NCBI GenBank assembly: GCA_001596155.1
Contig: CP014771.1
Location: forward strand, 930,001-994,000
Reading direction: 5' to 3'
DNA: 64,000 nucleotides
Source: Hymenobacter psoromatis
Lineage (GTDB): Bacteria; Bacteroidota; Bacteroidia; Cytophagales; Hymenobacteraceae
Positions 8,410-17,139 of the stretch are shown piece by piece. Position numbers and translations under genes: made by a program. Numbering within the stretch: position 1 is the first letter of the stretch; every line of letters starts with the position of its first letter. Below the pieces are notes generated by a model. That model was not told the origin of the DNA and ran no database searches. It saw nothing but the letters and a program-made list of their open reading frames with translations.

Positions 8410-9738
8410 ATGATTGCTCAGCTAGTGCTGGGACTTTCGCTACTGGTTGGTTTACACGAGTTTGGGCACTTTGCCTTCGCGAAGCTGTTCAAGATAAAAG
8501 TCACGAAGTTTTACATCTTTTTTGACTTCCTCTTTCCCCTACCCCACGTCTGGAACTTCAGCCTGCTCAAGAAGAAAATAGGCGAGACGGAGTACGGCAT
8601 TGGCTGGTTTCCGCTGGGTGGCTACGTGGCCATTCACGGCATGGTGGACGAAACGCAGGACGCCGACGCGCTGGCCGGCCCGCCGCAGCCCGACGAGTTT
8701 CGGGCCAAGCCGGCCTGGCAGCGCCTGTTGGTGATGCTGGGCGGCATTATCATGAACGTGATTACGGGCATCGTTATCTTCGCGGCGCTCACTTATAAGC
8801 TGGGCGAGAGCTACTTACCCGCCTCAGAAGCGCGCTACGGCGTGGTAACGACCAAGCTGGGCCGCGACATCGGTTTCCGCGACGGCGACCAGATTGTGAA
8901 AATCAACGGCCGGCCGTTCACTGAGTTCAATGAGGTGTACAATCCCGACGTGCTGCTCGGCAACGAGAGCTACTACACCGTGGAGCGCGGCGGGCAGCTC
9001 ATCGACCTGCCCAAGCTGCCACGTACGTTTTTTGACCAGCTTAACCACCAGGGCGACAGCCTGTTCGTGGAGGCGCGCTCGCCCTTTACGCTGGCCGAGG
9101 TAGTGTCCGGCAACCCGGCCGCCAAGGCGGGCATCAAGGCCGGCGACCGCATTACCCAGATTGGCAGCGTGCCCATCAAGTACTACGACCAGCTGCTGCG
9201 CACCCTACCCCGCTTCAAGGGCCAGACGGTGCCCATCACGATTGAGCGCGACGGCCAGGCCCAGACGCTGCCCGTGGCGGTGAGCGCAGCCGGCAAAATC
9301 GGCGTGCGCCCCAAGCCGGAGCTGAATTTCAGCACCCGCTACTTCAACCTGGGCCAGTCGGTGCCGCAGGGTACCAAGCAGGCGTTCAGCGTTATCTCGC
9401 TGCAAGCCAAGGCGTTTGGCAAGATTTTGAAGCGCGAGGCGTCGGCGTCGGAAAGCCTGGGCGGCCCGGTCGAGATTGCCCAGCAGTTTGGCGGCGTTTG
9501 GAACTGGCCGCACTTCTGGAGCCTGGTGGGCACGCTGAGCATGGTGCTGGCGTTTATGAACCTGCTGCCCATCCCGGCTCTCGACGGCGGGCACGTGCTG
9601 TTCCTGCTCTACGAGATGATTTTGCGCCGCAAGCCGTCGGAGAAATTCCTCGAAGGCGCGCAACGCGTGGGTACGGTTCTTATTCTGGCTTTGATGGTGT
9701 ATGTCATTGTCATCAAGCAAGTGATGAAGCTGTTCTAA
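8410..9738 (+). CDS. rseP: RIP metalloprotease RseP (site-2 protease)
   Basis: A 442-residue intramembrane zinc protease. The ATG at 8410 puts the HEFGH zinc motif at residues 16-20 inside the first membrane helix, as in the family; an in-frame TTG lies five codons upstream. A second helix follows near 115-135 (GGIIMNVITGIVIFAAL), then one or two PDZ domains (PAAKAGIKAGDRITQIGS near 235), and the C-terminal LLPIPALDGGHVLF near 385-398 supplies the third zinc ligand Asp. RseP cleaves transmembrane segments of anti-sigma factors and remnant signal peptides. The downstream gene is separated by another hairpin repeat. Confidence 0.95.
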   Translation: MIAQLVLGLSLLVGLHEFGHFAFAKLFKIKVTKFYIFFDFLFPLPHVWNFSLLKKKIGETEYGIGWFPLGGYVAIHGMVDETQDADALAGPPQPDEFRAKPAWQRLLVMLGGIIMNVITGIVIFAALTYKLGESYLPASEARYGVVTTKLGRDIGFRDGDQIVKINGRPFTEFNEVYNPDVLLGNESYYTVERGGQLIDLPKLPRTFFDQLNHQGDSLFVEARSPFTLAEVVSGNPAAKAGIKAGDRITQIGSVPIKYYDQLLRTLPRFKGQTVPITIERDGQAQTLPVAVSAAGKIGVRPKPELNFSTRYFNLGQSVPQGTKQAFSVISLQAKAFGKILKREASASESLGGPVEIAQQFGGVWNWPHFWSLVGTLSMVLAFMNLLPIPALDGGHVLFLLYEMILRRKPSEKFLEGAQRVGTVLILALMVYVIVIKQVMKLF

Positions 9739-9763
9739 GACTATTTTTGAGTAGATAATCGGC

Positions 9764-9879
9764 TGTCATTGCGAGCGTAACGAAGTGGAGCGCGGCAATC
9801 CTTCCTTCTTCGTTTGGAGTAGTAACCCTAACGTGAAGGAAAGATTGCCGCGCTTCACTTCGTTGCGCTCGCAATGACA
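9764..9879. repeat. Long hairpin repeat, GTCATTGCGAGC family
   Basis: 9764-9808 and 9835-9879 form a 45-bp inverted repeat with three mismatches, starting TGTCATTGCGAGCG and containing GCGCGGCAATC. It lies between rseP and the DUF6702 gene. Related cores occur at 24878-24965 and 48802-48900. Confidence 0.88.
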
Positions 9880-9913
9880 ACTGACTTTTGAGACTATCCT
9901 CTTATCAAGTACG

Positions 9914-10420
9914 ATGCGACACTTAACCCTTCTCTTCTGTATGCTACTGGGGCTGCCGGGCGCAGCGGGCACGCGCCACGCCTACCACACCAGCATCCTG
10001 GAGCTGCGCCTCAACCCGCAGAAGCAGCAGGTGGAGCTGGCGCTGAAGGTATTTACCGACGACTTTACCCGCGCCCTCTCCCAAGGCCGGCCCAAGGCCG
10101 TGGACTTGCAGCAGCCCAGCGCCCTGCCCCTGACCGAGTTGTATCTGCACCAGCACCTCAAGCTCAGCATTCCGGCGGGGCCGCACCAGCCGCGCCTACC
10201 CCTCGATGTGCAGTTTATGGGCCTGCAAGCTGAAAAGGATGCTTACTGGCTCTACGCCAAAGTGCCCCTACCCCGCCCGACCAAGGAAATCCTCATCAAC
10301 CAGGGAATGCTGCTGGAGCTGTTTTCGGACCAGATGAATATCGTGAACGCTGAGGGCAACGGCAAGAAAATCAGCGCGCTGCTGCGCAACGGCCACGAAG
10401 AAGAAGTGCTGAATTTTTAA
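9914..10420 (+). CDS. DUF6702 family secreted protein
   Basis: A 168-residue protein with signal peptide (MRHLTLLFCMLLGLPGAAG) followed by HAYHTSILELRLN and VELALKVFTDDFTRAL, the N-terminal pattern I associate with DUF6702, a Bacteroidota family of periplasmic proteins of unknown role. The rest is beta-rich (YWLYAKVPL, EILINQGMLLELFSDQMNIVN). No catalytic motif is visible. It is on the same strand as rseP but separated by the hairpin repeat, so co-transcription is uncertain. Confidence 0.7.
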   Translation: MRHLTLLFCMLLGLPGAAGTRHAYHTSILELRLNPQKQQVELALKVFTDDFTRALSQGRPKAVDLQQPSALPLTELYLHQHLKLSIPAGPHQPRLPLDVQFMGLQAEKDAYWLYAKVPLPRPTKEILINQGMLLELFSDQMNIVNAEGNGKKISALLRNGHEEEVLNF

Positions 10421-10430
10421 TAATTGCTGT

Positions 10431-10461
10431 TCCCTGGTTGTTGGTTGAGTTACCCCAGGGA
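10431..10461. terminator. Weak hairpin between converging genes
   Basis: TCCCTGG (10431-10437) pairs with CCAGGGA (10455-10461) between the convergent DUF6702 and TonB-receptor genes. There is no long T tract, so termination activity is uncertain. Confidence 0.3.
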
Positions 10462-10512
10462 TGTGAAAATCATGCGCCAGGAGTAATCAGGGCAGCCTGT
10501 TAATATGCTTCC

Positions 10513-13020
10513 TCAAAACCGCGCGATGGCCCGCAGATTCACCACGCGCTGCGAGAGGTAGCTGGGCACGGCGTAGGTGCGGCCGCTCACGTCCTGCAGG
10601 TAGCTATAGCTAGCCACGTTGTTGGCTCCCAGGATGTTGAGGATTTCCAGGCTCAGCCACAGGCTTTCGAGCGAGCTCAGGTGCGGCTTGGGGGTAGCAC
10701 GCAGGCTCACGACTTTTGAAAAGCCAATATCGACGCGCTGGTAGGGGGTAGTGAGCGCGCCCGCGCCGCGGTACTGGGGTAGGCCGGGCGGGCTGAAGGG
10801 CAGGCCGGTGCCAAACACCAGGTTCACGTAGCCGCGCACCGAGGGGTTGTCGGGCAGGTGGTCCTGGAAGAAGATGCTGGCCGTGACGCGCTGGTCCTGC
10901 GGGCGGCGGACGTAGCCCAGCGTTTCGTAGCCGGTGCGCTTGCCGTTGGTGTCGTACGTGGCGGTGGTGTCGCCCTTTTCCTGGGTCGTGAGCAAGCTAA
11001 TGCTCAGCCACGATTCCACGCCCTTCACAAACTCGCCGCTCAGGCGCGTCTCGAAGCCGGCGGCGTAGGCCTTGTCACTGTTGGTGGCGTAGTAGCGCAG
11101 GCGCACGTTATCGACCTCGTAGGGAATGACGTCAGTCAGGTATTTATAATACGCCTCGGTATTGAGCCGGAACGGCCGGTTCATCAGATTCACCTGAATT
11201 TCGCGGCCCAGCACGAAGTGCAGCGACTTTTGGGCCCGCAGTTCGGGGTTGAGCTGGCCGCGCATATCGCGCAATTCGCGGTAAAAGGGCGGCTGGGCGT
11301 AGAGGCCGGCGGCCACTTTCCACACGCGTTCGGGGTGGCGGCGGCTGCGGGTGGCAAACTGGGCCCGCGGGCTGAGCACGAACTGCTTGTTCTCCGTCCA
11401 GTAGTGGCCGCGCAGGCCGTAGGTGAGGGTCGTGAGGCTATCGATTTGCCAGGTGTGTTGCACGTAGCCCTGGGTGCGGGTCGTGAGCAGGCTTAGGTCG
11501 GCGGCGAGGCGAGTGCGGCGGGCATCGGGCACGTAGTCGGCCGAGTCGGCGAAGCTGTACTCATCGAGCTGGTCGTGAATACTTTCGCGGCCCATCTTCA
11601 CGCCCCAGCGAATTTGGTGCGGGCCCAGCGGGTCGCCGCCGGGGTTCCAGCGGCCGCGCAGCTCAGCCGTGAACACGCGGGCCGTGAGGTCGTTGCGGGC
11701 GTGATTGAAGCTGGAGCCGATGTTGCGCTGGCGCACCGCCTGGTTGAAATCGGGGCTGGTGGGGTCGGTATTAACGTCGGCGAAAGTATAGGCCGCCTCC
11801 ACGTCGCGGAACTCAAACTCGCGGGTGCTCAGCGCCGACGCCAGCAGCTCAACTTGCAGGCCGGGGTGAAAATTATGCTTTAAATCGAGCCCCGCCTGGT
11901 AGGTGTCGTACTGCATGCGCTCGCGCCCATCGTAGTAGATATTGACCCGCGAAAACTGGTTGGTACCCGTCGAAAACGTCACTTGCCCACTCACCGGCAC
12001 AAAGCGGTAGTCGTTGTGGGCCATCACACCCAGGATGCCCAGGCTGGTCTTTTGCAGGTCGCCGCCCTTCTTACCCAGCCCGATATTCACGTAAGCCTGG
12101 CCGTCGTAGAAGGTCGGATTGTAAGTACCCTGGTTTTGCTTGAGGGCGTTGAAGACGTACTGCGCATTCTTGTAGCGCACGCCGGCCAGGTAGCTCACCC
12201 GCTCGTCCGCCGAGCGCGCCTCCACGTGGGCCGCGCCGCCCACCAGACTGGCCGTGGCCGAGGCCGCGAACTTGGCCGGCTCCTTATACTGGATATCTAG
12301 CACCGATGAAAGCTTGTCGCCGTACTTGGGCTGCCAGCCGCCGGTGCTGAAATCGACCTTCTGCACCAAATCGGGGTTGATAAAGCTGAGGCCCTCCTGC
12401 TGCGCCTGCGTCACCAGAAACGGCCGGTACACCTCCATCCCGTTGACGTAGAGCAGGTTCTCATCGTAGTTGCCGCCGCGCACGTTGTAGGTGCTCGTCA
12501 GCTCGTTGTTGCTCACTACCCCCGGCAGCGTCTTCAGAATGGCACTGAAGTCGCCGAAGGGCGACGGGATGACCTTGGCCGTTTGCGGGTCGAGTTGAAT
12601 GAGGCTGGCCTGCTCACGCTGGTCGGCCCCGGCGGCGCGGCCCCGCACAGTCACGCCGCCCAGCGCCTTGGTATCTACTTGTAAAACCAGGCTAAACGGC
12701 CCGATGGCGGGCAGCTGCACCACCTGGCGCAAGGGCTGATAGCCCAGGCGGCGGGCCACCAGCGCCACGGTGGCGTTGGGCCGCAGAAGGGGGGGTAGGC
12801 GCAACGCGAAGGTGCCCTGCGCGGTGGTCGTGGCACCGCCGGGCTGGCCTTCCAGGCTCACCACCACCAGCTCCAGGGGCTGGCCCTGGGCATCGCGCAC
12901 GGTGCCGGTGAGCACGGCCGACAGGGCGGCAGCGGCCGGCGCGCCCGGCACCGACTGGGCCACCACGGGCCGCGCCAGCGGCAGAATACTTAAGACAAGG
13001 AGTAGTGGTAGAGGCTTCAA
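10513..13020 (-). CDS. TonB-dependent outer membrane receptor
   Basis: An 835-residue outer membrane protein. Order of parts: signal peptide (cleaved near PVVAQ, ~22); CarboxypepD-regulatory-like beta sandwich at ~35-115 (GTVRDAQGQPLELVVVSLEG); plug domain at ~145-245 (LKTLPGVVSNNELTSTYNVR, NLLYVNGMEVYRP, FSTGGWQPKYGDKLSSVLDI); and a long beta-barrel ending in a C-terminal Phe (LRAIARF), as expected for BAM insertion. It takes up an unknown ligand powered by TonB-ExbBD; the ExbBD-TonB set at 25-27 kb could serve it. There is no SusD partner, so it is probably not a standard polysaccharide-utilisation receptor. Confidence 0.9.
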   Translation of the reverse strand: MKPLPLLLVLSILPLARPVVAQSVPGAPAAAALSAVLTGTVRDAQGQPLELVVVSLEGQPGGATTTAQGTFALRLPPLLRPNATVALVARRLGYQPLRQVVQLPAIGPFSLVLQVDTKALGGVTVRGRAAGADQREQASLIQLDPQTAKVIPSPFGDFSAILKTLPGVVSNNELTSTYNVRGGNYDENLLYVNGMEVYRPFLVTQAQQEGLSFINPDLVQKVDFSTGGWQPKYGDKLSSVLDIQYKEPAKFAASATASLVGGAAHVEARSADERVSYLAGVRYKNAQYVFNALKQNQGTYNPTFYDGQAYVNIGLGKKGGDLQKTSLGILGVMAHNDYRFVPVSGQVTFSTGTNQFSRVNIYYDGRERMQYDTYQAGLDLKHNFHPGLQVELLASALSTREFEFRDVEAAYTFADVNTDPTSPDFNQAVRQRNIGSSFNHARNDLTARVFTAELRGRWNPGGDPLGPHQIRWGVKMGRESIHDQLDEYSFADSADYVPDARRTRLAADLSLLTTRTQGYVQHTWQIDSLTTLTYGLRGHYWTENKQFVLSPRAQFATRSRRHPERVWKVAAGLYAQPPFYRELRDMRGQLNPELRAQKSLHFVLGREIQVNLMNRPFRLNTEAYYKYLTDVIPYEVDNVRLRYYATNSDKAYAAGFETRLSGEFVKGVESWLSISLLTTQEKGDTTATYDTNGKRTGYETLGYVRRPQDQRVTASIFFQDHLPDNPSVRGYVNLVFGTGLPFSPPGLPQYRGAGALTTPYQRVDIGFSKVVSLRATPKPHLSSLESLWLSLEILNILGANNVASYSYLQDVSGRTYAVPSYLSQRVVNLRAIARF

Positions 13021-13119
13021 AGGCAGAGGCGGCGGAAACGAAAGTTAAAGCTACGCCACCGGCGCGGCGGGGCGTAGCTCGTCAACTCATCGGGGCGCGG
13101 TCGCAGTATTCGGCCGGGG

Positions 13120-13863
13120 CTATTTTTTGGCCTTTTTGTCTTTCGCCTGCTCTGGCCCGCGCAGCTGCGCCCGCAGGCCGGCCAGCGCCGCCACCGGTCC
13201 GCCCGGCGACTTAAACACGAAGCTGCCGGCCACCAGCACGTCGGCGCCGGCTTCTACCAGCGGGCCGGCGTTGGCCTGGGTCACGCCGCCATCAACCTCA
13301 ATCAGGGCCGCCGAACCCGTATCGACCAGCATAGCTTTCAGGTCGGCTACTTTCTGCAACGTGTGCGGAATGAAGGACTGCCCGCCAAAGCCGGGGTTGA
13401 CGGACATTACCAGCACCACATCGAGCTCCGTAATAATGTCCTGGAGCAGGATTATGGGCGTGGCCGGGTTCAGGGCTACCCCCGCCGTGCAGCCCAGGCT
13501 GCGAATTTGCTCCACCACCCGGTGCAGGTGCCGGCAGGCCTCGTAATGCACGGTAATATTGGTAGCGCCCGCTTCGCGGAAGGCCGTGAGATAGCGCTCG
13601 GGCTCCTCAATCATGAGGTGCACGTCGATGGGCTGGCGGGCATGAGGACGCAGGGCCTCCAGCACGGGCAGCCCGAAAGAGATATTAGGCACGAACCGCC
13701 CGTCCATTACATCAAAGTGCAGCCAGTCGGCTTCGGCCGTTGACAGAAGCTCGGCCGTGGCTTGCAGATTGGCCAGGTCGCTGGCCAGCAGCGAGGGAGC
13801 CAACAGGGGCTCGTGACGGGCCGCCCCGGCCGTCAAATAGGAAGTAGGCATCGAAGAACTCAT
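13120..13863 (-). CDS. rpe: Ribulose-phosphate 3-epimerase
   Basis: A 247-residue TIM barrel that interconverts ribulose 5-phosphate and xylulose 5-phosphate in the pentose phosphate pathway. Hallmarks: APSLLASDLANL, HFDVMDGRFVPNISFG (metal His and catalytic Asp), DVHLMIEEPERYL (metal His), VMSVNPGFGGQSF (phosphate loop) and EVDGGVTQANAG (second catalytic Asp). The frame is open 22 codons further upstream, but that stretch is not rpe-like; I prefer the ATG at 13863 (MSSSMPTSY), or the one at 13851. The C-terminus carries a lysine-rich tail (EQAKDKKAKK). Confidence 0.95.
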   Translation of the reverse strand: MSSSMPTSYLTAGAARHEPLLAPSLLASDLANLQATAELLSTAEADWLHFDVMDGRFVPNISFGLPVLEALRPHARQPIDVHLMIEEPERYLTAFREAGATNITVHYEACRHLHRVVEQIRSLGCTAGVALNPATPIILLQDIITELDVVLVMSVNPGFGGQSFIPHTLQKVADLKAMLVDTGSAALIEVDGGVTQANAGPLVEAGADVLVAGSFVFKSPGGPVAALAGLRAQLRGPEQAKDKKAKK

Positions 13864-14039
13864 CTTGGCAAAAGTACGAAGCCAAGCCGTCGGGTTCCAT
13901 TCCGACACGTCATCGGTAGAAGAAATCATAGGTAAGCACTCCTAATCGGCACATCCTGCTTAGGGATGGCGGCGATAATACAATTAATAGGCCAGTTATG
14001 AGCCCATTACCTGTTATTATTACCATTTCGAAAAATGTG

Positions 14040-14363
14040 CTACTCGGCTTTTTTCTCAAACGCTCGCCAGTCCAGCTCGCCCGTGTCTTTGCGGCGCAAA
14101 AAGTAGCTTTGGTCATCGTCCTTGTTCTTGCCAAACGTGAGGTCGCCACGACACGACAGGCACTTAACGGAAGTATACTTGAACTTACCCTGAGCCACGC
14201 GGCTGGTCAGGTCGAGGTTATCGGAGCCGCACAGGCCGCAGGCCGCCACGTCGGGGAAGCTCAGGCGGTCGTACTCGGCCACGGTTTCGTGGAGGTTGCT
14301 ACCCTGCACCGTGAAGTGAAACTGGCGGCGCCCGATGCGCTTGGTGGTCATCATCTGTAACAT
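14040..14363 (-). CDS. Small putative zinc-ribbon protein, unknown function
   Basis: A protein of up to 107 residues (alternative ATGs at 14354 and 14351 are nearly as good). Two CxxC pairs, CGLC near residue 42 and CLSC near 74, are spaced as in a zinc ribbon. Between and after them are SRVAQGKFKYTSVKC and FGKNKDDDQSYFLRR, an arrangement reminiscent of small phage and Bacteroidota proteins associated with single-stranded DNA binding. That resemblance is from memory and weak. It stands alone on the minus strand between rpe and the subtilase. Confidence 0.6.
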   Translation of the reverse strand: MLQMMTTKRIGRRQFHFTVQGSNLHETVAEYDRLSFPDVAACGLCGSDNLDLTSRVAQGKFKYTSVKCLSCRGDLTFGKNKDDDQSYFLRRKDTGELDWRAFEKKAE

Positions 14364-14457
14364 AAAAAAGAGCGTCTGTTTGACGGCTTAAAGGTACGAC
14401 AACTGCACCGAATACCCAATTATATTAGCTGAGTTTCGCCAAATTTATTAGCAATAG

Positions 14458-16155
14458 TTACTGCCGCACGAAGCGCACGGTTTGCACCGCGCCCCCGGCC
14501 ACGGGCTGCACCTGGCACAGGTAGGTGCCGGGTGCCAGGTGCGCGGCGGGCAGCCGCAAGGCCACCGTGGCGGCCGCGCTGGCGGGCACCAGCTGTTCGC
14601 TCAGCGTGGCACCGCGCACGTCGAGCAGGCGCACGCGCAGCGCTTGCCCGCACAGGCGGGGGGGTAGGGACAACATCAGCTCATCGAGGTGGCTGGGGTT
14701 GGGGAAAATAGCCAGGTCGGCACCAGCCGCGCTGGCCGGCACGGCGGCCAGCGGCGTGCCGGGGTGCAACAGATTATAAGCGGCGGCAAAATTGACGATG
14801 CCGTAGCCCAGCGTGTTATCCGGGCTTTGGGCCTGGGAAGCGCCATTTTTGAGCGCCGCGATAACCTGCTGAGCGCTCAGCGTGGGGTTGGCCTGCCAGA
14901 AACCGGCTACGAGGCCGGCCAGCTCGGGACAGGCGTAGGAGGTGCCGCTGCCACGCACCACTACCCCGGCCGGCGTGAGCACGGCCGAGACGACGCCCAT
15001 CGCGGCAAGCGTGGGCTTGATGCGGCCGTCGGCGGTGGGGCCGTAGGAGCTGAAGCCAGCGTGATTGCGCAGCGAATCGACGGCCCCGACCGAGATAATG
15101 CTGTCGGCATCGGCCGGCACGCCGATGTAGTGCCAGTTGTTGTTACCGTCGTTGCCGGCCGAGTTCACGACCACCATGCCCGCGCGGGCCGCCCCGAGCG
15201 CGGCCCGGCTGCTGATGGCCGTGCGCCCGTTGAGGTCGGCGTAGGTGTGCGACAGGGCCATATCGTCGAAGGTATTATAGCCCAGCGATGAGCTGATGAC
15301 GTCCACCCCTACCGAGTCGGCGTACTCGGCGGCGGCCAGCCAGTTGGCTTCTTCCACCGGCGATTCGCTGCTCACGTCCTCCGTAATGCAGAGGTGGAAA
15401 GTGGCGTGCGGGGCCGTACCCACGTAGTAGCCCGGCAGCTCGCCCGCGATAAGGCCCAGGGTGGCCGTGCCGTGGCCGTTGCGCAGGTACACGCTGCGGC
15501 CGCCATCCACGAAGTTGCGGGTGCTGGCCACGCGGCCCTGCTGCTGCACGGCTTGCAGCGCCGCGAGCCGGTCGGCCCCCGGAAAGCCGGCATCGAACAC
15601 GGCAATCTGCATGCCCTCGCCGCGGTAGCCGGCGTCGTGCATGGCCACGGCCCCAATAAGCTGGTTCTGGGCGTAGGCCGGGCCGTAGGTAGCGCGGGGC
15701 GTGAGGGGGGTAGGCGGCGTGGCAACGGTGGCCACCGCGCCGGCCGCCGCCGGGGCCTGGGGCGGCACCAGGCTCAGCAGCTGGGTGCTGGCCACGGCGG
15801 GCAATTCCCGCACCCGCACCAGGGTGAGCGAGTCGCAGGCCAGCACCGCGCCGTTGAGCCAGCGCGAGGCGTAGAGAACTTGCGGGCTGCCGCTCACGGC
15901 GCGCACCTGGGCCAGGTAGGCGGGGCTCACGGGCAGGTCGCGGGCGCGCACCGCGATGCCCTGGCGCGAGCGCCGGGCCAGCGCCCGCGCCGACAAAAAC
16001 TGCTGCGGCTGGCTCACGGTGAAGGGCGTGCCGGCCTTATCCTTGAAAAAAACGAAGTAGCGGTGAACGCCAGCCGTTTGAGCCTGGGCCACCGGCGCGG
16101 CACCCAGCAGAAGAGCCAGCAGCGCGGCAGCCGGCCAGAAGAGGATTTTCATCAT
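14458..16155 (-). CDS. Subtilisin-like S8 peptidase exported by the type IX secretion system
   Basis: A 565-residue secreted serine protease. A signal peptide (ends near APVAQAQ) is followed by a propeptide-like region, then the catalytic domain: Asp in IAVFDAGF near 185, His in RNGHGTATLG near 225, oxyanion Asn in VVNSAGNDGN near 333 and Ser in GSGTSYACPELAGL near 405. The last ~80 residues form a T9SS type A sorting domain: FPNPSHLDELMLSLP, a central VRLLDVRG strand, LAPGTYLCQV and the terminal VRFVRQ. This implies a Por/Gld secretion machinery elsewhere in the genome and cell-surface attachment or release. The physiological substrate is unknown. Confidence 0.92.
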   Translation of the reverse strand: MMKILFWPAAALLALLLGAAPVAQAQTAGVHRYFVFFKDKAGTPFTVSQPQQFLSARALARRSRQGIAVRARDLPVSPAYLAQVRAVSGSPQVLYASRWLNGAVLACDSLTLVRVRELPAVASTQLLSLVPPQAPAAAGAVATVATPPTPLTPRATYGPAYAQNQLIGAVAMHDAGYRGEGMQIAVFDAGFPGADRLAALQAVQQQGRVASTRNFVDGGRSVYLRNGHGTATLGLIAGELPGYYVGTAPHATFHLCITEDVSSESPVEEANWLAAAEYADSVGVDVISSSLGYNTFDDMALSHTYADLNGRTAISSRAALGAARAGMVVVNSAGNDGNNNWHYIGVPADADSIISVGAVDSLRNHAGFSSYGPTADGRIKPTLAAMGVVSAVLTPAGVVVRGSGTSYACPELAGLVAGFWQANPTLSAQQVIAALKNGASQAQSPDNTLGYGIVNFAAAYNLLHPGTPLAAVPASAAGADLAIFPNPSHLDELMLSLPPRLCGQALRVRLLDVRGATLSEQLVPASAAATVALRLPAAHLAPGTYLCQVQPVAGGAVQTVRFVRQ

Positions 16156-16267
16156 GTAAAAGCAAGGACGGCGAACGCAAGCAGCCGGGCCCTACCCCAC
16201 CCTTTTGCGACGAAGGGGCCCCGGAAAATTCGACCGGCGACTGATTCGCACCTGACACCCGCGGGGC

Positions 16268-17044
16268 TTAAATCGTGCCCGTCTCAATGAGCGTTTCGCG
16301 GCGGGAAGCCCCCATCTGAATAATGCCGAGTGTCTGGGTTTGCGACCCATCCGGGTTGGTAATGTTGGTATAGTAGCTGTAGCGCCGCCGCAGTATCCGG
16401 CCTATACCCTGCGCATATACTTGCAAGTAGCCACTGCTACGTAGCCTGCCATCATTATCCTGAGCCGAAAATAAATCATACGCCCCCACTGTGACAGGAT
16501 ACGTTTTAGCCGCCTGGCTGCCCGTCGCCGCGGTAGTATACGGCACCCCAACGGCCGCCGTGTAGAAGCGCGAGAGGCTGATAATGGTATCAGGAGAAGC
16601 GTTAAAGGCGTTTTTATTCCAACCTTTATTGGCCCTGGGCGGATAGATAAGCTCCACGGTACGCAGATTGCTAGCGGTTTGCAGCACAGCCTGGGGCAGT
16701 ACCTGCACCACCAGCACGCTATCGTCAACCCAAGCGGCGCTAGCATCCGCGCGTTTGGAGCGCACCAAGCGGTAAGCCGGCTGGCCCGCCGCGTCAGCAT
16801 ACTGCTCCGTCACGCGCTCGCGAAACTGATAATTATTGACTGTCACTACCCGATTCGTCCAGCTTGAATCGGCCACGGCGTAGGTGCGGTACGTGCCCAC
16901 GACCACCGGGAAATAATCGGTGAGGGGCACCGGCACCACCGAATCGTGGCGGCAGCCCGCTAAAAATAACAGTCCCAGGGCCGCGGCGGCGGTGAGAGAG
17001 CGGTAGTCCTTTAACAACTTAGCGGAGCGAAAACGTAGATTCAT
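16268..17044 (-). CDS. Lipoprotein of unknown function
   Basis: Start chosen at the ATG at 17044 (MNLRFRSAKLLKDYRSL), giving a 258-residue protein with a lipobox LLFLAGC; the longer frame to 17101 adds non-leader sequence. The mature part is beta-rich with many Tyr/Thr/Ser residues (VVGTYRTYAVADSSW, YPVTVGAYDLF, YLQVYAQGIGRILRRRYSYY). It resembles the loosely conserved Bacteroidota surface or periplasmic lipoproteins but I do not recognise a named family. Position between the subtilase and mnmA gives no functional clue. Confidence 0.7.
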   Translation of the reverse strand: MNLRFRSAKLLKDYRSLTAAAALGLLFLAGCRHDSVVPVPLTDYFPVVVGTYRTYAVADSSWTNRVVTVNNYQFRERVTEQYADAAGQPAYRLVRSKRADASAAWVDDSVLVVQVLPQAVLQTASNLRTVELIYPPRANKGWNKNAFNASPDTIISLSRFYTAAVGVPYTTAATGSQAAKTYPVTVGAYDLFSAQDNDGRLRSSGYLQVYAQGIGRILRRRYSYYTNITNPDGSQTQTLGIIQMGASRRETLIETGTI

Positions 17045-17139
17045 ATAAGAAAAACCAGCCAAACAGCTACCTTGCCGGCAGCGCGGCGCGGCTGCCAGCA
17101 AGGTACTAACGGTCAGAGATAATTACCTGGTAGGCGGGC